DNA from: Rutstroemia sp. NJR-2017a BVV2
Taxonomy: Eukaryota > Ascomycota > Leotiomycetes > Helotiales > Rutstroemiaceae
DNA length: 64,000 bases
Assembly (NCBI GenBank): GCA_002946415.1
Contig: NJPS01000012.1
Span: 248,001-312,000 of the forward strand
Direction of reading: 5' to 3'
In this document: positions 13,001 to 25,922 of the stretch, one piece after another
Numbering within the stretch: the stretch's first letter is position 1
How the letters are laid out: each line of letters starts with the position of its first letter
Notes under the pieces: generated by a model
Databases searched by the model: none
Seen by the model: only the letters and a program-made list of their open reading frames with translations
What the model was told of the DNA's origin: nothing
Program-made: the position numbers and the translations under genes

Positions 13001-15938
13001 GTACGCCCCATAAAGACTTCGAGGAAAGCGGAACGAGCGTCATTAGCTAATCGTTCATCGGGGTTGTTGAAAACCTCGAGTAAGACTCGGACGACCTCTG
13101 AATTTAGTAATTCGGCACTTGTGACACTCTCCAAGACATCCCCATCAAAATAAGATGCAAGTGTATTGAATAATTCAACACCGTTGCCAGGCCCCTGGCG
13201 TAGATAAAAGTTCTCAATATCCGAAGCAAGGGATTGCAAACTAGCCAAAATCTTGGTAGCTTTTTTCTTCATGGACTTGCTATTTTTCTCGTTCTCATGG
13301 ACGTCCAAGAACTTCTTAGCTCGGAGCGTGATGATGTTCATCATGCTTGATAATTCGGATGGTGCATGTCGAGGTGGCCCGTCCAAGGACATTGTAGAGC
13401 CGCGCGAGCTAACAGGGGAGGCAGTCACATCTTCAGGAATATCATCGTGATCATGCCGAGGTTCGTTTTCATTCTCATCCTCGTTGTCCTCATTGTCATC
13501 ATCAGATGAGCTATGGCCTTCATCATCGCCATCACCACTATTTTGTCCTTCCTTTTCGGATATTTTGCGTTCTGCTTCAATGTTGGCAGATGCAGGAGGG
13601 TCAGTTTCGATAGCTTCTGTTGAAGCTGGTTTACTCTCAACTTTTGGTTGCTCAACCGTAGCCAACTTAGCAATTTCTGCAATGACGCCTTCCCGATAGA
13701 ACTGATACCGATAAATATCGTCCAGGCGGACGAGCAGGAGTTCAGCTGCTTGTAGAGCATAATTGACTAAACTGGGATGATCTTGCTGGGACAAAATAGC
13801 TGCCAAGAACGACGCATAAGGCACAGCACGGAGTGCTTCCATCAGAATGTCCTTGTCGAGATTTGAGAGCATCTTCAATTGGGCACTGAGAACTTTTTGT
13901 CGAACGCTCAGATTGATGGTACTGGAGAATGCATCCGTTAAGGTCGGGAAGAGAATGATGGCGAACCTCCTGACTTCATCTTTGCAACCTTCCAGAAGCT
14001 CAATACGCTTCTCATTTGCGGACTTCTTTCTGGAAGTAGATGAAGAACTGCCCGGCGCTGACGGTAAATCTACCTCAAAGCTATCATCCAGATTTGAATC
14101 GTACTCTCGTGGGAGGCCAGGAAGAAGCTCGCATATAACATTCAAAGTCTCAATAACTTGTTCACGAGTCCTATGTATCAGGGCTTGCATTATGACAACA
14201 CTATCAAGCTTGGATGCTACATCATCTGTAGCGCTAGGAGGTGAAACTCCCGTCAGGATTTGGTATAAAGTCTCGACAACGTTCATTTTGAAAAGCTCCG
14301 CGGAAAGGTTTGCGCTAGCTTTGGCTGTGAAAGCGAGAACACGCAAGAACTGGGTATGAATACTAGGGCCGATGAGATTCGTGGTGCCTGGTAATAGGAG
14401 ACGAAGAATGGCGCGAAGTAAATCTGTGCTGACCAGCTCTTCAAGCTTGTTCGGATGGTATCTGAAGCTCTCGACAACCCGCGTAACACAAAGTGAACCT
14501 TGCTCAACAACTTTTTGGTCGCTTGAGCCGAGGACGTTAAGCAAGATTGGCATGACATCCTTAACCACGTTGAAGGAATCTTCCGGGATGTTCCTGCAGC
14601 AATTGGCAGCCGTCGTAACGGCAGTTCGTTGTGTGCTTGTAGCAAAAAACTCAAGATATGTCAAACAAGCAGTCAATCCACCTTCGCGAACGATGGATGC
14701 CGGGTACTCAACTGAGATCTTCTCCAGAGTCTAGAATCAAAATAAGTAATGAGGAGCAACATGCGAAGGGGAAAGACTTACGCTCAAGGCTTGTTCCGCC
14801 AAGTCGATAAAGTGGATCTCCAAGAGCTTTTGGCAAAGTACAGGCACAGCACCTCCGTATACAACGTTTGCAGTACTGGCAGGTAAGGCCTCCATCAAGT
14901 TGGCAAGACATCGGCAAGCAAGAAGCATCATCTCAGGGTTCTCGGTTTCGAAGTCAGAAGGTTGCATTAAAGCCACGAGTTCTTTGACAAAAGCATCTGG
15001 AGAGAAATGGCCCGAGAGATTGTCTTCTGTAGACACAAGTAGAATCTCAGACAATTCTTGTAAAGCTATCAATTGCACAGATGGGTCGTCTTTCTGCTTC
15101 AAATTGTTCAAAATGTCACGTAATCGACTGGATACCCCAGACATCATGCCACTTAGAGCTCGTAGGGTGCTCGACAAACCATGAGGGGGTCCTCCGGGGC
15201 CGCCGAAACCTCCAAAAGGATCATCGTCTTCGTCGTCTCCTCCGTCATAGTCTCGGGGAATTTCATCATCTTCATTGTCGTCACTGTTGTCGTCGTCGTC
15301 TTCAGGAGGCGGAGGTTTTTCGTCTACGTCATTCATCGTCGTATCGCCATCCTTATCTGCGTGAGCTGTTCTCTTGGATCTTCGACTGGAGCTGGGAGTG
15401 CCAATTGAAGCATCTGTTTAATCAAGCGTTAGCCGTGAACCAAATATTCAATTGATGTGTATGCCACAGACCTTGACCACTCTTCTTGCTTCGACTTGAT
15501 TTTCGTTTCGATGAGCTAGAAATTGTGCTTGTTGGTTCATTAGAAGGCCCCGCAGAATCACTAAGACTAACGTTATTATAAGTCCAAATCGTGTTCCAAT
15601 CAGATCTGCACTTGCCTATGACTAGACATAACCGCAGGAGCTTTTGCTTTCTTTCGACGGGATGATGCTGCAGAAGCAGGAGGAGCTGCGGCCGGTGTAG
15701 GAGCCTCGGTAGCTGAGACCTTTTGACGTTTTGTACGCTTCGGTGGTGTTGACTTCGTGGGTTCAGTTTCGGGCGCGGGACTTGGTTCCCGCACAGTTGC
15801 TTTTCGCTTTCGGGTGGGAGCTGAGGGGCGACTGGACGAAGCAGCTGCAGGTGCCGCAGTCGCAGTGGAAGCAGCCGATGACGATTCCGAGGAGTTTGCT
15901 GCTTGTCTAGCGGACGAGCGTGTGATTCTGGAAGACAT
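10073..15938 (-). CDS. UFD4: HECT-type E3 ubiquitin ligase, UFD4/TRIP12 family
   Basis: Exons complement(10073..10269, 10325..10474, 10527..14730, 14782..15413, 15472..15566, 15616..15938), 1866 residues. The N-terminus is Ser/Ala-rich and basic (MSSRITRSSARQAA), then comes an acidic stretch around residue 190-220, an armadillo-like helical region, a long disordered acidic/Pro-rich part, and a C-terminal HECT domain. The catalytic cysteine is in PSVMTCVNYLKLPDYS (about Cys1833). Order and HECT tail fit UFD4/TRIP12 ligases, which extend ubiquitin on N-terminal ubiquitin-fusion and degron substrates. It is longer than yeast Ufd4 (1483 residues), mainly through low-complexity sequence. Intron 1 appears to be GC-AG: only a GC donor at 15615-15614 keeps the frame open. 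Substrates here are unknown. Confidence 0.93.
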
Positions 15939-18434
15939 GAGTATTGGCTCTTGTAGAATACCCTTCTAATCCCTTCAACTCCCCCACAACTGATGATCGA
16001 CAGTCGCGAGTGGTTGAAATGGATCTAGTTTGTAAGGCAGTATTTGTGATGAGAAAATCGCAAATGGAACAGGGTGAAGGTGGTTGTGTACCTGGGAGTA
16101 AATGAAGTAGATGCGGAAGAGATGGAAGTCGCAGTGGAGGAGAGAGCAGGTGGTCTTGATATTTCTGGGTCGGTAGTATCGATAAATGTCGACTCTTGTG
16201 GCCCTTTAAAATGACTCGTACGCTTTGCCATTAATCCATTTGTTCATTTGATCTGAGATAAATATCGCGTGTATTTTCCTATTATTTTGTATTGCTTGAT
16301 AAAATTGTCCTTTCTCGGTGATCTTTTTATTCTGAATTTGTGCTGATTTCTTGCAGGAATTATTTTCTGTGAGAAGCCTTGTTCGGGGTTCAGTGCAAGT
16401 AAGTGTGGTGTGGTGTGGTGCTTTGCTTCGTTGCTTTTGGGGTGGAGAATATCAAGCAAGCGCGAATTGGATTGCGAGCTAGCGTAAGGTTAGCGGCCGG
16501 GAAAGCTATTTGCGAGCCTGCCTCGCCTGCCTACGCCTGCCTCTGGTTCGTCTCAATAGTGCCCAGAGGTATGGAGAAACTCGAGATAGCTGCGCAGAGG
16601 GAGGAGGAGAGGTAGGTCTGATGGCTATTGTCGGGTATTGTTGGAATCTTTAACAATTAAAGTGCGCTCCTGGGGAGTGACTGCAGCTTGGGAGATCCTG
16701 CCCGAAGAGTCCTTATATTCACATCATGTACGAGTATGAGCACCGCCTATCATATTCACTTGGATAATCTTCACTCCTCGCCAGAGTCACCATCACTTTT
16801 CAATACAGCACCTCTCCAAGGACTCTATGAATCCAGCAAAAGGCACAAGGCACGAGACTTCTCACTACAGCAGGTCTCCAAATGCTCTATGAATGCAGCA
16901 TAAGGCACAATCCAAATCAGTAGGTTACTCCTGTTGTATGTTTGGCACTTGTAGATTCTTGGAGAGAGCCAAGTTGCTGGAATTGTATTCTACCCGGCCA
17001 ATGTCGAGACTGTAACTTATTTCGTCTACTCTCAAACGTCTACTATCAAATTCTTCCCCATAGCTTCCTAAACATTGGAAAATTCATTGACCCGCACTTT
17101 GCCCAATAGATCTCACCCAGGATCTGTTGGAGCACAAAGCCTCAATACAACTAGCTGCAGGTGCATACATACCCAATTATAGCTATCGCAACTAAGAAAT
17201 CCCTCTTCCCTAGCCACAAATGCGGAGGTCAGATTCGTGGCTCTTATGCCTGATCTGATATCACAGGCAAAGCTATCCGCCGGTGCCATGCATATGCCTT
17301 TTTAGTGAGAACACGAGGCAGAAAGCCGTTCATCACGGTAGTAGAATCTTTATATAATCCTTCCTTGGCTAGAAGCTACGTGAATCTATCATATCCACGG
17401 CCACTAGAGCCGTAACGAAAAAGCGCACTGCAGCATACCTATTAGGGCTTGAATGGTGAGTAGGTAAAGCTATCAGTTCAGGAGTTGGATTTCATCGGCA
17501 TGGAGCCATAACATGTTTCTGGTTGTGAAACTATCACTACAAGGTGCGAGAAGATTGACACGGTAGATGGTAGAAGCAAACTTTTCCGCTGTTTCTATGA
17601 GCTTAAGCGTAACCAAATGTGCAATCTTGACGTTTCTAAGACCAAACAACTTCTTAAAAGCTCGTCATCCGTAGTCACTCTGGATTGATGTGGTAATGAT
17701 ATCCGTGCTTGCGCACCTATCAAATACCCTCGTCCTTGTCTCAATATGAGTTATCAGAGACATGGGCTATCCCGATAAGATCGCAAGGGTCCAGCACCAG
17801 CAGTGAAGTTGCCTGAAGAGGTCACGATCGTTATGTACTTCGTGGTACTGTACGGTAGTTGGTCAATGTGCCGTGTAGGAGGGAAAGGGGAGATGTAGTC
17901 TACAAGAATCCAGGGAATAAATATTTTCCCAATTCTTGTCATTGAATCATACATCCTCTCTCTATCTTTCTCTCAACCCGATATTCAAATTCCAAAATAT
18001 CGCTTGCGCGGACCCCATATTAACCATTTGCTTATTCGGAGGTAGATTCGGGAGGACCATAAGCGGGGGCTTTTTACATATCCCACTATCTTCCAGCATC
18101 TCCATCAAGACATTTGACTCTTCCAACCTCAAGTCTCATTTACCTACCTCTCAACCACGACACAACCACTTGGCCACTGAAACCCTGTTTCGCCTATTTG
18201 GACCCTTTTTCGAAGAGCGAAACTACGGCGCAATTACTTATTTATCGACCTCTGCTGGGAGCCTACTCGAGAAATCTCCTCAGCCGCGGCCTACAGAAAA
18301 AATCCCTGCTATTCCGAAACCCGTCGCCATCCAGCCTCCATTATTTGCCCATCTGCCCTCGGGCTTCTGTCTTCGTCCCTTCACGATCATACAATACCTA
18401 CAGGAATCTTCGTGTGCCATTTCAAGCACCAAGA
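15939..18434. promoter_or_regulatory. Long divergent region HECT ligase / NMNAT
   Basis: About 2.5 kb between two divergent start codons, the second-longest gap between divergent start codons in the window after 42166-44352. ORFs of 60-70 codons on both strands carry no recognisable features. An ORF open from 17936 into the NMNAT start is in another frame. I see no tRNA or snRNA. Confidence 0.4.
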
Positions 18435-19355
18435 ATGGCTTCCGACCCTCCCGCGCAGACCGCACCAGCGGCGCAAACGCTCGAAAACTACACCTTTCCC
18501 ACCAACCGTCTGCGACTCCAACAGAATGACCCCAATAAGACCCCATTAGTACTGGTGGCTTGTGGAAGTTTTTCTCCCATAACGTATCTCCACCTCCGAA
18601 TGATGGAGATGGCCGCCGACTATTGCAAGTTCAACACCGACTTTGAATTGCTCAGTGGCTACTTCTCCCCTGTGTCCAATTTTTACAAGAAGGCTGGACT
18701 GGCTAGCTCAGTTCATCGGTGAGTTATTAGCTTGTCTTGGGCGCTCAGCGCAGATGTTAACTTTGACAGAATCAACATGTGCGAACTGGCTGTACAATCT
18801 TCCAGCTGGCTTATGGTTGATCCGTGGGAAGCCTTACAGACGGAGTATACACCCACCGCTCTTGTACTAGACCATGTCGAACACGAAATAAACACTGTTC
18901 TTGGCGGTGCTATACGCCCGGACGGGTCGCGCGTACCTGTCCGTATTGCTCTGTTAGCGGGAGCTGATTTGATTGAAACAATGAGCATTCCTGGTGTCTG
19001 GAGTGAGGCGGATCTTCAACATATCTTGGGGCAATATGGCACTTTCATCGTTGAGAGGGCTGGTACGGATATCGAGGATGCCCTTGCAAGTCTTGAGCAG
19101 TACAAGCGCAATATCTACGTCATCCAGCAGCTTGTGACCAACGACATTAGCAGCACCAAGATCAGGCTGTTTTTGAGAAAAGAGATGAGTGTACAGTATT
19201 TACTGCCTGCGCCAGTGATAGAGTACATTGAGGAACATCATCTGTACGAAGAAGACGGTGCTTCTTCTATCGATACACGAGGAAAGGCAAAGGCATCAGA
19301 GGGTTCAGGCCGAGCGTCACCAGCAGTTGAAAGTTCAAATCAGAAAGGCTCTTGA
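18435..19355 (+). CDS. NMA1: Nicotinamide/nicotinate mononucleotide adenylyltransferase
   Basis: Makes NAD (or deamido-NAD) from NMN/NaMN and ATP, the shared last adenylylation step of de novo and salvage routes. Exons 18435..18718 and 18770..19355, 289 residues. I chose ATG at 18435 because MASDPPAQTAPAAQ fits fungal homologues; the same frame stays open for 107 codons upstream from 18114, but that part is Ser/Pro-rich and family-unlike. Motifs: nucleotide-binding GSFSPITYLHLRMMEMA near residue 40 (the GxFxPx(T/H)xxH site), SGYFSPV, LLAGADLIETM, and C-terminal ISSTKIRLFLR, the ISSTxxR motif that binds ATP phosphates. The last 30 residues are a Ser-rich tail. Confidence 0.95.
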
Positions 19356-20246
19356 GTTAGCTTTCTTAGAATCAACTGCAGTCTCATTACGATGATATGA
19401 ACCACTTAGGAGTGCGCAGAAGTGTAGGGTGCAGCTACTCCCACCCAGACATCATAATCTGGATTTTGGATCCACGAATAACGGCCACAAGGGACGGAGA
19501 TAGTAAATTGTGAGTGTTATGATTTATTCTGGATAGAATATCGGAACTGGGTGGTTCTTTTTAGCATTTTGCTGGCGTTTAAGGCGTTTTTTTGGCATAG
19601 GTACTTCTACTTTCTATATAAAAGGCTTTTAAGCCGCAGCGCGATATCAACACAATTGGCAATCCTGGACCACATCTTATACAGATCTCAAAATAGTTGC
19701 CACCGCAGCCTGTTCAGTTTCACAAGAAAATCCCCTGATATCTACTCGACATTTAAGGGGCAAAGGCCTAAGTGCTCTGCTCATTCATACTGAGACCTAG
19801 ACTGTCGTGTTGCATTCCTATAGAGTAGGAATCATCCAATATAAGATCGATCTGCATCAAGAGCATCAAGAGCATTTCCACTTTGAATGTCTTACCATCT
19901 TTGTTGATAAATACTTGATATTGAAGCCTCGTGATTCAACCCCATAGATGTGTTTCGGGTATTTTCATGCAAAAGCCGCTCTAGATTTCTCTGAGTCAGC
20001 AGGCTGCAGGCACGCGAGGCATGGAGTTTCAAGAGCTTAAGTCGCCACGCAGAACTATGACAGCATAACCGGGAGTGTGTGGCTGGGGTTGATCCAACGA
20101 ACCACCACTCGCAAGACCATCGGCGGTGACTTGCATTACTTCTTCCATTATCTATTATCACACATGAACAGTGTTATATTGATATCGTGACGATAAATTT
20201 AGTTTCGGAAACTTCTGAGACGCTGAGCGACGCACGCTGGTGGGCG
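19356..20246. other. Intergenic region NMNAT / NCR1
   Basis: 3' region of NMNAT and promoter of NCR1, both on +. A TATATAAAAG string is near 19615, too far from the NCR1 start to assign. No other feature seen. Confidence 0.4.
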
Positions 20247-23200
20247 ATGATGCCGCGAAATTGGCATTCCTTTACTGTTGTCGGACTACTTGCATCTCTC
20301 GTTGCTGGCGAATCCTACACACCGAAACACGAAGCTGGCAGATGTTCTATACGTGGGAGTTGTGGTAAAGATTCATTCTTTGGGCCTGAATTACCATGCC
20401 CGGATAATGGTCTCGCGAAAGAACCGGATGATGATGCAAGGAAACAGCTAGTAGAGCTATGTGGTCCGAAATGGAGTACGGGACCAGTGTGTTGCGAGTC
20501 TAATCAGGTATGGAATCTTGGGAACTACAATCAAAACATGTTTTGCTAACACCTTTGTAGATAGATGCCCTCGCGGATCAAATCAAGAAAGCGAACCCGA
20601 TCATCTCGTCCTGTCCTGCTTGCAAGGAGAACTTCTATAACCTCTTTTGTACATTTACTTGTTCCCCCGACCAGTCTCTCTTCCTCAATGTAACGGAAAC
20701 CAAGCAGAAGGGCGATAAATACATTGTCACAGAGCTAGATCAACTGATCTCCGACGATTATGGAACTGGTTTCTTTGACAGCTGTAAGGATGTTAAGTTT
20801 GGTCCAACCAATTCGAATGCGATGGATTTCATTGGAGGCGGCGCAAAGAATTACTCTTCGTTCTTGGCCTTCTTAGGTCATAAGTCATTGTTGGGCTCGC
20901 CATTCCAGATCAACTTTCCCAGCCCGAGCAAATATCCGGAGGAGGGAATGGCGCCATTGCCTATGACTCCCAAAAAGTGCAATGACGAAGACGAAAACTT
21001 CAGATGTTCTTGTGTTGACTGCCCAGCTGTCTGCCCAAAGCTACCTGAAGTGAAAGAAGCAGGATCGTGCCATGTTGGAGCACTTCCATGTCTATCGTTT
21101 GCGGCAATCTTCACTTACAGCATTATATTACTTCTCATCGCTACGGCTGTCTTTGGTCATATCGCTTGGGCCAAGCATACCCGCCGCCGCAATGAACGGT
21201 TGAGGCTCCTTCAGGATCCAACACCGAGTGATGATGACGACGAAGGGGACATTGTTCACAATGTAGCTATGTATGAGAGACCCCAGAAAAGATATTGGAT
21301 CAATACTATATGTGACACTGCTTTCAGTCGACTTGGATACACCGCTGCACGACTTCCAGCACTTACTATTGGAGCAAGCATTTTGATCGTCGGGATAATG
21401 AGTTTGGGATGGATGAAATTCGAGATTGAGCAGAATCCAGCCCGCTTGTGGGTCAGCCCGACTTCAGCTGCTGCACAAGAGAAAAGTTACTTTGACCAAA
21501 ACTTCGGACCATTCTATCGTGCCGAGCAAGTCTTTTTGGTTAATGATACCAACCCGAGTGGACCTGGCCCGGTCATGAGTTACGATACGCTGAAATGGTG
21601 GCTCGACGCAGAAGCCCGAATCAGGAATATTAAGGGTCGCAAAACTGGTACCAAACTTGATGATATTTGTTTGAAGCCTCTGGGTGATGCTTGCGTCGTC
21701 CAGTCCGTTGGGGGATATTTGAATGACGATATCACGAATATCAGTCCTACCAATTGGGAGAAGACCATTCGTTCATGCGCTGAATCACCTGTGGAATGCC
21801 GTCCTGCATTTGGTCAACCGATAACACCTTCGATGATCTTTGGTGGTTGGGAAAAGTCCGGCGATGTTATCGATTCTACGGCCTTGATCATCACATGGGT
21901 TGTGAACAATGATGAAGAAGACTCGCCACAAGTTGAGCATGCCATGGACTGGGAGGCTTCTCTCCGCGATACTCTGTTGGAACTACAGGATGAAGCACGC
22001 AGTCGAGGCCTTAGGATTTCTTTCACAACCGAGATAAGTCTCGAACAGGAGCTCAACAAATCAACGAACACGGATGCGAAAATTGTAGTCATCAGCTACA
22101 TTTTCATGTTCTTCTACGCATCTCTGGCTCTCGGCTCAACTACTATTTCTTTCCAGTCCATCCTGCGAAATCCTGCCAACTCACTTGTTCAATCAAAGTT
22201 TACATTGGGAGTAGTTGGCATTCTAATAGTACTCATGTCCATCTCAGCATCTATCGGGCTCTTTTCCTTTGCAGGCATCAAAGTGACTCTCATTATTGCT
22301 GAAGTCATTCCTTTCATTGTTCTCGCAGTGGGTGTAGACAATATCTTCCTTATTGTACACGAATTTGAAAGAGTCAATATCAGTCACCCTGATGAGCCGA
22401 TTGAAACCCGTATTGCTAAGGCATTGGGACGAATGGGTCCATCGATTCTGTTATCAGCATCTACTGAAACTATTGCGTTCGCTCTCGGCGCTTTCGTTGG
22501 CATGCCGGCTGTTCGAAACTTTGCGATTTACGCAGCTGGTGCTGTTTTCATCAATGCTATCCTTCAAATCACCATGTTCATTTCTGTCCTCAGCCTCAAT
22601 CAGAGACGTGTTGAGGACCAGCGTGTGGACTGCGTCCCTTTTATCAAAGTCAAGAATGCAGGCATCCATCTTGGTGACGCCAATGGAACCTCCTATACAA
22701 GAGCATACGAAGGCAGTGATGAAGGCATTCTTCAAAAATTCATTCGCAAAACCTATGCTCCAGCTTTGCTTGGTAGAAAAACCAAGACCGCCGTTGTAGT
22801 CATATTCCTTGGTATCTTTGCTGCCGCGGTTGCCTTAATGCCGGAGGTCGCTTTAGGCTTGGACCAACGCGTTGCGATCCCAGATGGTTCTTACCTCATT
22901 CCATACTTCAACGATTTGTATGACTACTTTGACTCGGGACCACCGGTATACTTTGTTACGAAAGGATTGAACGTTACAGAGCGCAAACATCAACAACAAC
23001 TTTGCTCTCGCTTTACTACCTGTGAATCCGAGTCACTCACAAACATCTTAGAATCGGAGCGGAAAAGACCTGAAATCTCCTATATTGCAGCAACACCTGC
23101 AAGCTGGATTGATGATTACTTCAGATGGCTTGATCCCACACTAGAGTCATGCTGTGTGGAAGGCGGTTCTTCATGTTTTGCCGACCGTGAGCCAGGATGG

Positions 23201-24127
23201 AATATCACGCTGCATGGAATGCCGGAAGGTCAAGAATTCATACATTATCTGGAGAAGTGGATCGCTTCTCCCACTGACGATGACTGCCCTCTTGGTGGTA
23301 AAGCCGCGTATGGCAATGCGTTGGTGATCGATTCTAAACGAGACACTATCCCAGCCAGCCATTTCAGAACCAGCCATACACCACTTCGTAGCCAAGAAGA
23401 TTTCATTGCTGCATATGCCTCTGCACGACGAATCGCTGACGGAATGAGCAAGAAGTCTGGTTTGGAGGTGTTCCCCTACAGTATCTTTTACATTTTCTTC
23501 GATCAATACACCACAATTGTCAGCCTTACAGCTGCTCTTCTCGGCTCGGCCCTCGGTCTCATCCTAATTATCTCCTCGATCCTTCTCGGTTCTGTCATGA
23601 CTGGAGCTGTTGTCACAGTCACTGTCTTCATGATCGTGACGGACATCATTGGCACAATGGCTGTCTTCAACGTCTCTCTCAACGCTGTATCCCTCGTCAA
23701 CCTTATCATATGCGTCGGTATCGGTGTTGAGTTCTGCGCCCATATCGCTCGCGCCTTCATGTTCCCCTCTCGTTCCGTCATGGAACGTGCCAAGAACAGA
23801 TTCCGCAACAAGGATGCTCGCGCATGGACTGCTCTTGTTAACGTTGGCGGCTCGGTATTCTCTGGTATCACGATCACGAAGTTGTTGGGAGTGGTCGTGC
23901 TTGCATTTACTCGGAGCAAGATTTTCGAGATTTACTACTTCCGCATTTGGTTGGCGTTGGTGGTGTTTGCTGCGACTCATGCGTTGATTTTCTTGCCGGT
24001 AGCATTGAGTTTGTTGGGAGGTGAGGGGTATGTTGATCCGGAGAGTGATGGTGGGCTAGAGGAGGATTTGGCAGAGAGAAGATACAGGTCTTTGTTGCCC
24101 GATGATGAGAGTGACGATGACTATTAG
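20247..24127 (+). CDS. NCR1: NPC1-like sterol transporter (Niemann-Pick C1 related)
   Basis: Vacuolar membrane protein that takes sterol from NPC2-type carriers and inserts it into the membrane. Exons 20247..20507 and 20561..24127, 1275 residues from the ATG at 20247; an in-frame ATG at 20187 would add 20 residues before the signal peptide, so I prefer 20247. A signal peptide (WHSFTVVGLLASLVAGES) precedes the cysteine-rich NPC1 N-terminal domain (HEAGRCSIRGSCGK, CCESNQ, CPACKENFYNLFCTFTCSP). Then comes TM1 (AAIFTYSIILLLIATAVFG), luminal domains, and a sterol-sensing domain after residue 540, with typical text such as VIPFIVLAVGVDNIFLIVH. A second RND-like bundle near the C-terminus contains VNLIICVGIGVEFCAHIARAF. 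One 53-nt intron only. Confidence 0.96.
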
Positions 24128-24469
24128 GCTTAGGAGAAGCGGAAGCCCACGATTGAACTATACTTTAAGAGATAGTATCAGCGGAAGCAGATGATGGAAT
24201 GAGTGGATGTTGAGATGAATTTGTAATCACATAGGAAGTGCATGCGGGACAATGGGCGTATACGGACATAACATTGTAGATGGGTCTGCCAGCAATAATT
24301 AAATTGATATTCATGAATGAACTCCACAGTGCACGGATCTGAAGTAGTGGGGTAAATTTCACAACGGCAAGTAAACAATTAATCCTGCCACTTTTGATAT
24401 TCACGTTCGAGCATCAGAAACGGACGGTTATATGACGTTGGTAGCTTATGTACAATGCGCATCTCTGCT
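24128..24469. other. Convergent 3' region NCR1 / complex I subunit
   Basis: 342 bp between stop codons of convergent genes. Nothing else seen. Confidence 0.5.
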
Positions 24470-25454
24470 CTATTTCTTTGGTTCTTCCTTCTTCTCCTCT
24501 GGCTTTGGTGTGGGAAGTTTAAATGTGTCGGGCGTTCTATTAACACCAGGTCCAACTTGCTGTAACATATTAGCACAATATCTCCAATGGATATCTGAAC
24601 ATAAGCTAGACGTACCTCCCACGCAGAGGTACCACCCTCAAAGTTTCGGAAAGCCTGGGTCATCTCCAATGGCTCAACCACAATTCGCTTCTTTTCCTCA
24701 TCATATCTGATTTCTGTGTAACCCGTCATTGGGAAATCCTTCCGTAATGGATGGCCGTCAAATCCGTAATCTGTCATGATACGTCGAAGATCAGGGTGAC
24801 CAACAAAGAAGACACCGAAAAGATCGTAGACTTCTCGCTCATACCAGTTTGCCCCGTCGTACAGACTGGTGATACTGGGCACTGGGGAAGCCTCATCCGC
24901 ATACGTCTTGACTCGGATTCGGGAGTTGTGGCGCACACTGAGAATGTTGTAAACGACTTCAAACCGCTGGTCTCGAGTTGGGAAATCGACTGCTGTAATG
25001 TCTACTACTTGGGTGAATTCGGCTGCGGTGTTGTCTGCAGATAATTAGACTTCTGACGCATGCCGCTGAACAGCATCTGCTTACATTTTAAGAACGAGAA
25101 CACGGGGATAACTCCAGCCGGGGAAATGTAAATGACCAGCTCGTCCTTCCATACAGAGAACTGCTGAACGTATTTTGGAAGGCAACCCATGAGCCATGCT
25201 CCGTATTTGTGCAAATCGTCCGCCTTTGCGGCGTACTTGTCTGCGGGGTTCACGGGGTCGGCACGCAACGCTCCTGGACCTTCAGGCGATCGCTGAGCAT
25301 GTCGCATATTCGGGGTATTTGCGTTGACGATAATTTGGGCATTTTGCGTTGAGGAGAAGCTGCGAATGCTGAGCTCCTTTGGACGGCAAAATGAGGTTCT
25401 CGTGGATTTCAGAGCCGAGGCCAAAGCCCTGTGATTCGAAAGCCTCATCGCCAT
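24470..25454 (-). CDS. NADH-ubiquinone oxidoreductase 30 kDa subunit (NDUFS3)
   Basis: Core peripheral-arm subunit of mitochondrial complex I (bacterial NuoC homologue). Exons complement(24470..24559, 24616..25034, 25085..25454), 292 residues, normal for fungi. The N-terminus is basic, Ser/Arg-rich and lacks acidic residues at first ([26 protein letters not shown]), as for a mitochondrial presequence. The family signature is clear: [20 protein letters not shown], then [20 protein letters not shown]. The Lys/Glu-rich end [12 protein letters not shown] comes from the last 90-nt exon. Its start codon faces that of NOT4 with 468 bp between. Confidence 0.97.
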
Positions 25455-25922
25455 CTTTGATGTTCTATCGTAGCAGGATCAATTGCGAAAGATAGAATCA
25501 TTGACGATGATATCGGAATCACATTAAGTTACTTCATAACCCGAAGCTTTTTCACACCCTAAATCTAAGGCTGCATTCATATGTGTTACCTAATCTTACA
25601 TCTAGCGGACTTTAGCCACTAAGGCCAAGCATGACTTTCTTCAAGTAAACTTATGTTCTCGAAGAAGTTCCTACCTCATTTCATCTTAATGATCCATTTT
25701 CTATCTCGACACCGCAACGCCTCTTAAAACCCTGCATAAAATCCTACACATCGATACTAGGATAATTCACTTTTCTCATCTCGAGTATCCCTACATAATA
25801 TTCAGATTTTCTAGCGACGCGCTGTACTATTGTCTCGCGCCAGACGCCCTCGTCATTTGAACCACTTCGACACCTTTCAAGAAAATCGCCCTCACGCTGG
25901 AGCGCAGATCCCAATATTCGAA
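25455..25922. promoter_or_regulatory. Divergent promoter complex I subunit / NOT4
   Basis: 468 bp shared by two divergent genes. No motif stands out to me beyond AT-rich stretches near 25700-25800. Confidence 0.45.

Noticed and set aside
18114..18434. 107-codon N-terminal extension of NMNAT
   Set aside because: In frame, but family members begin near MASDPPAQ and the extra part is Ser/Pro-rich leader-like sequence; upstream start not supported.
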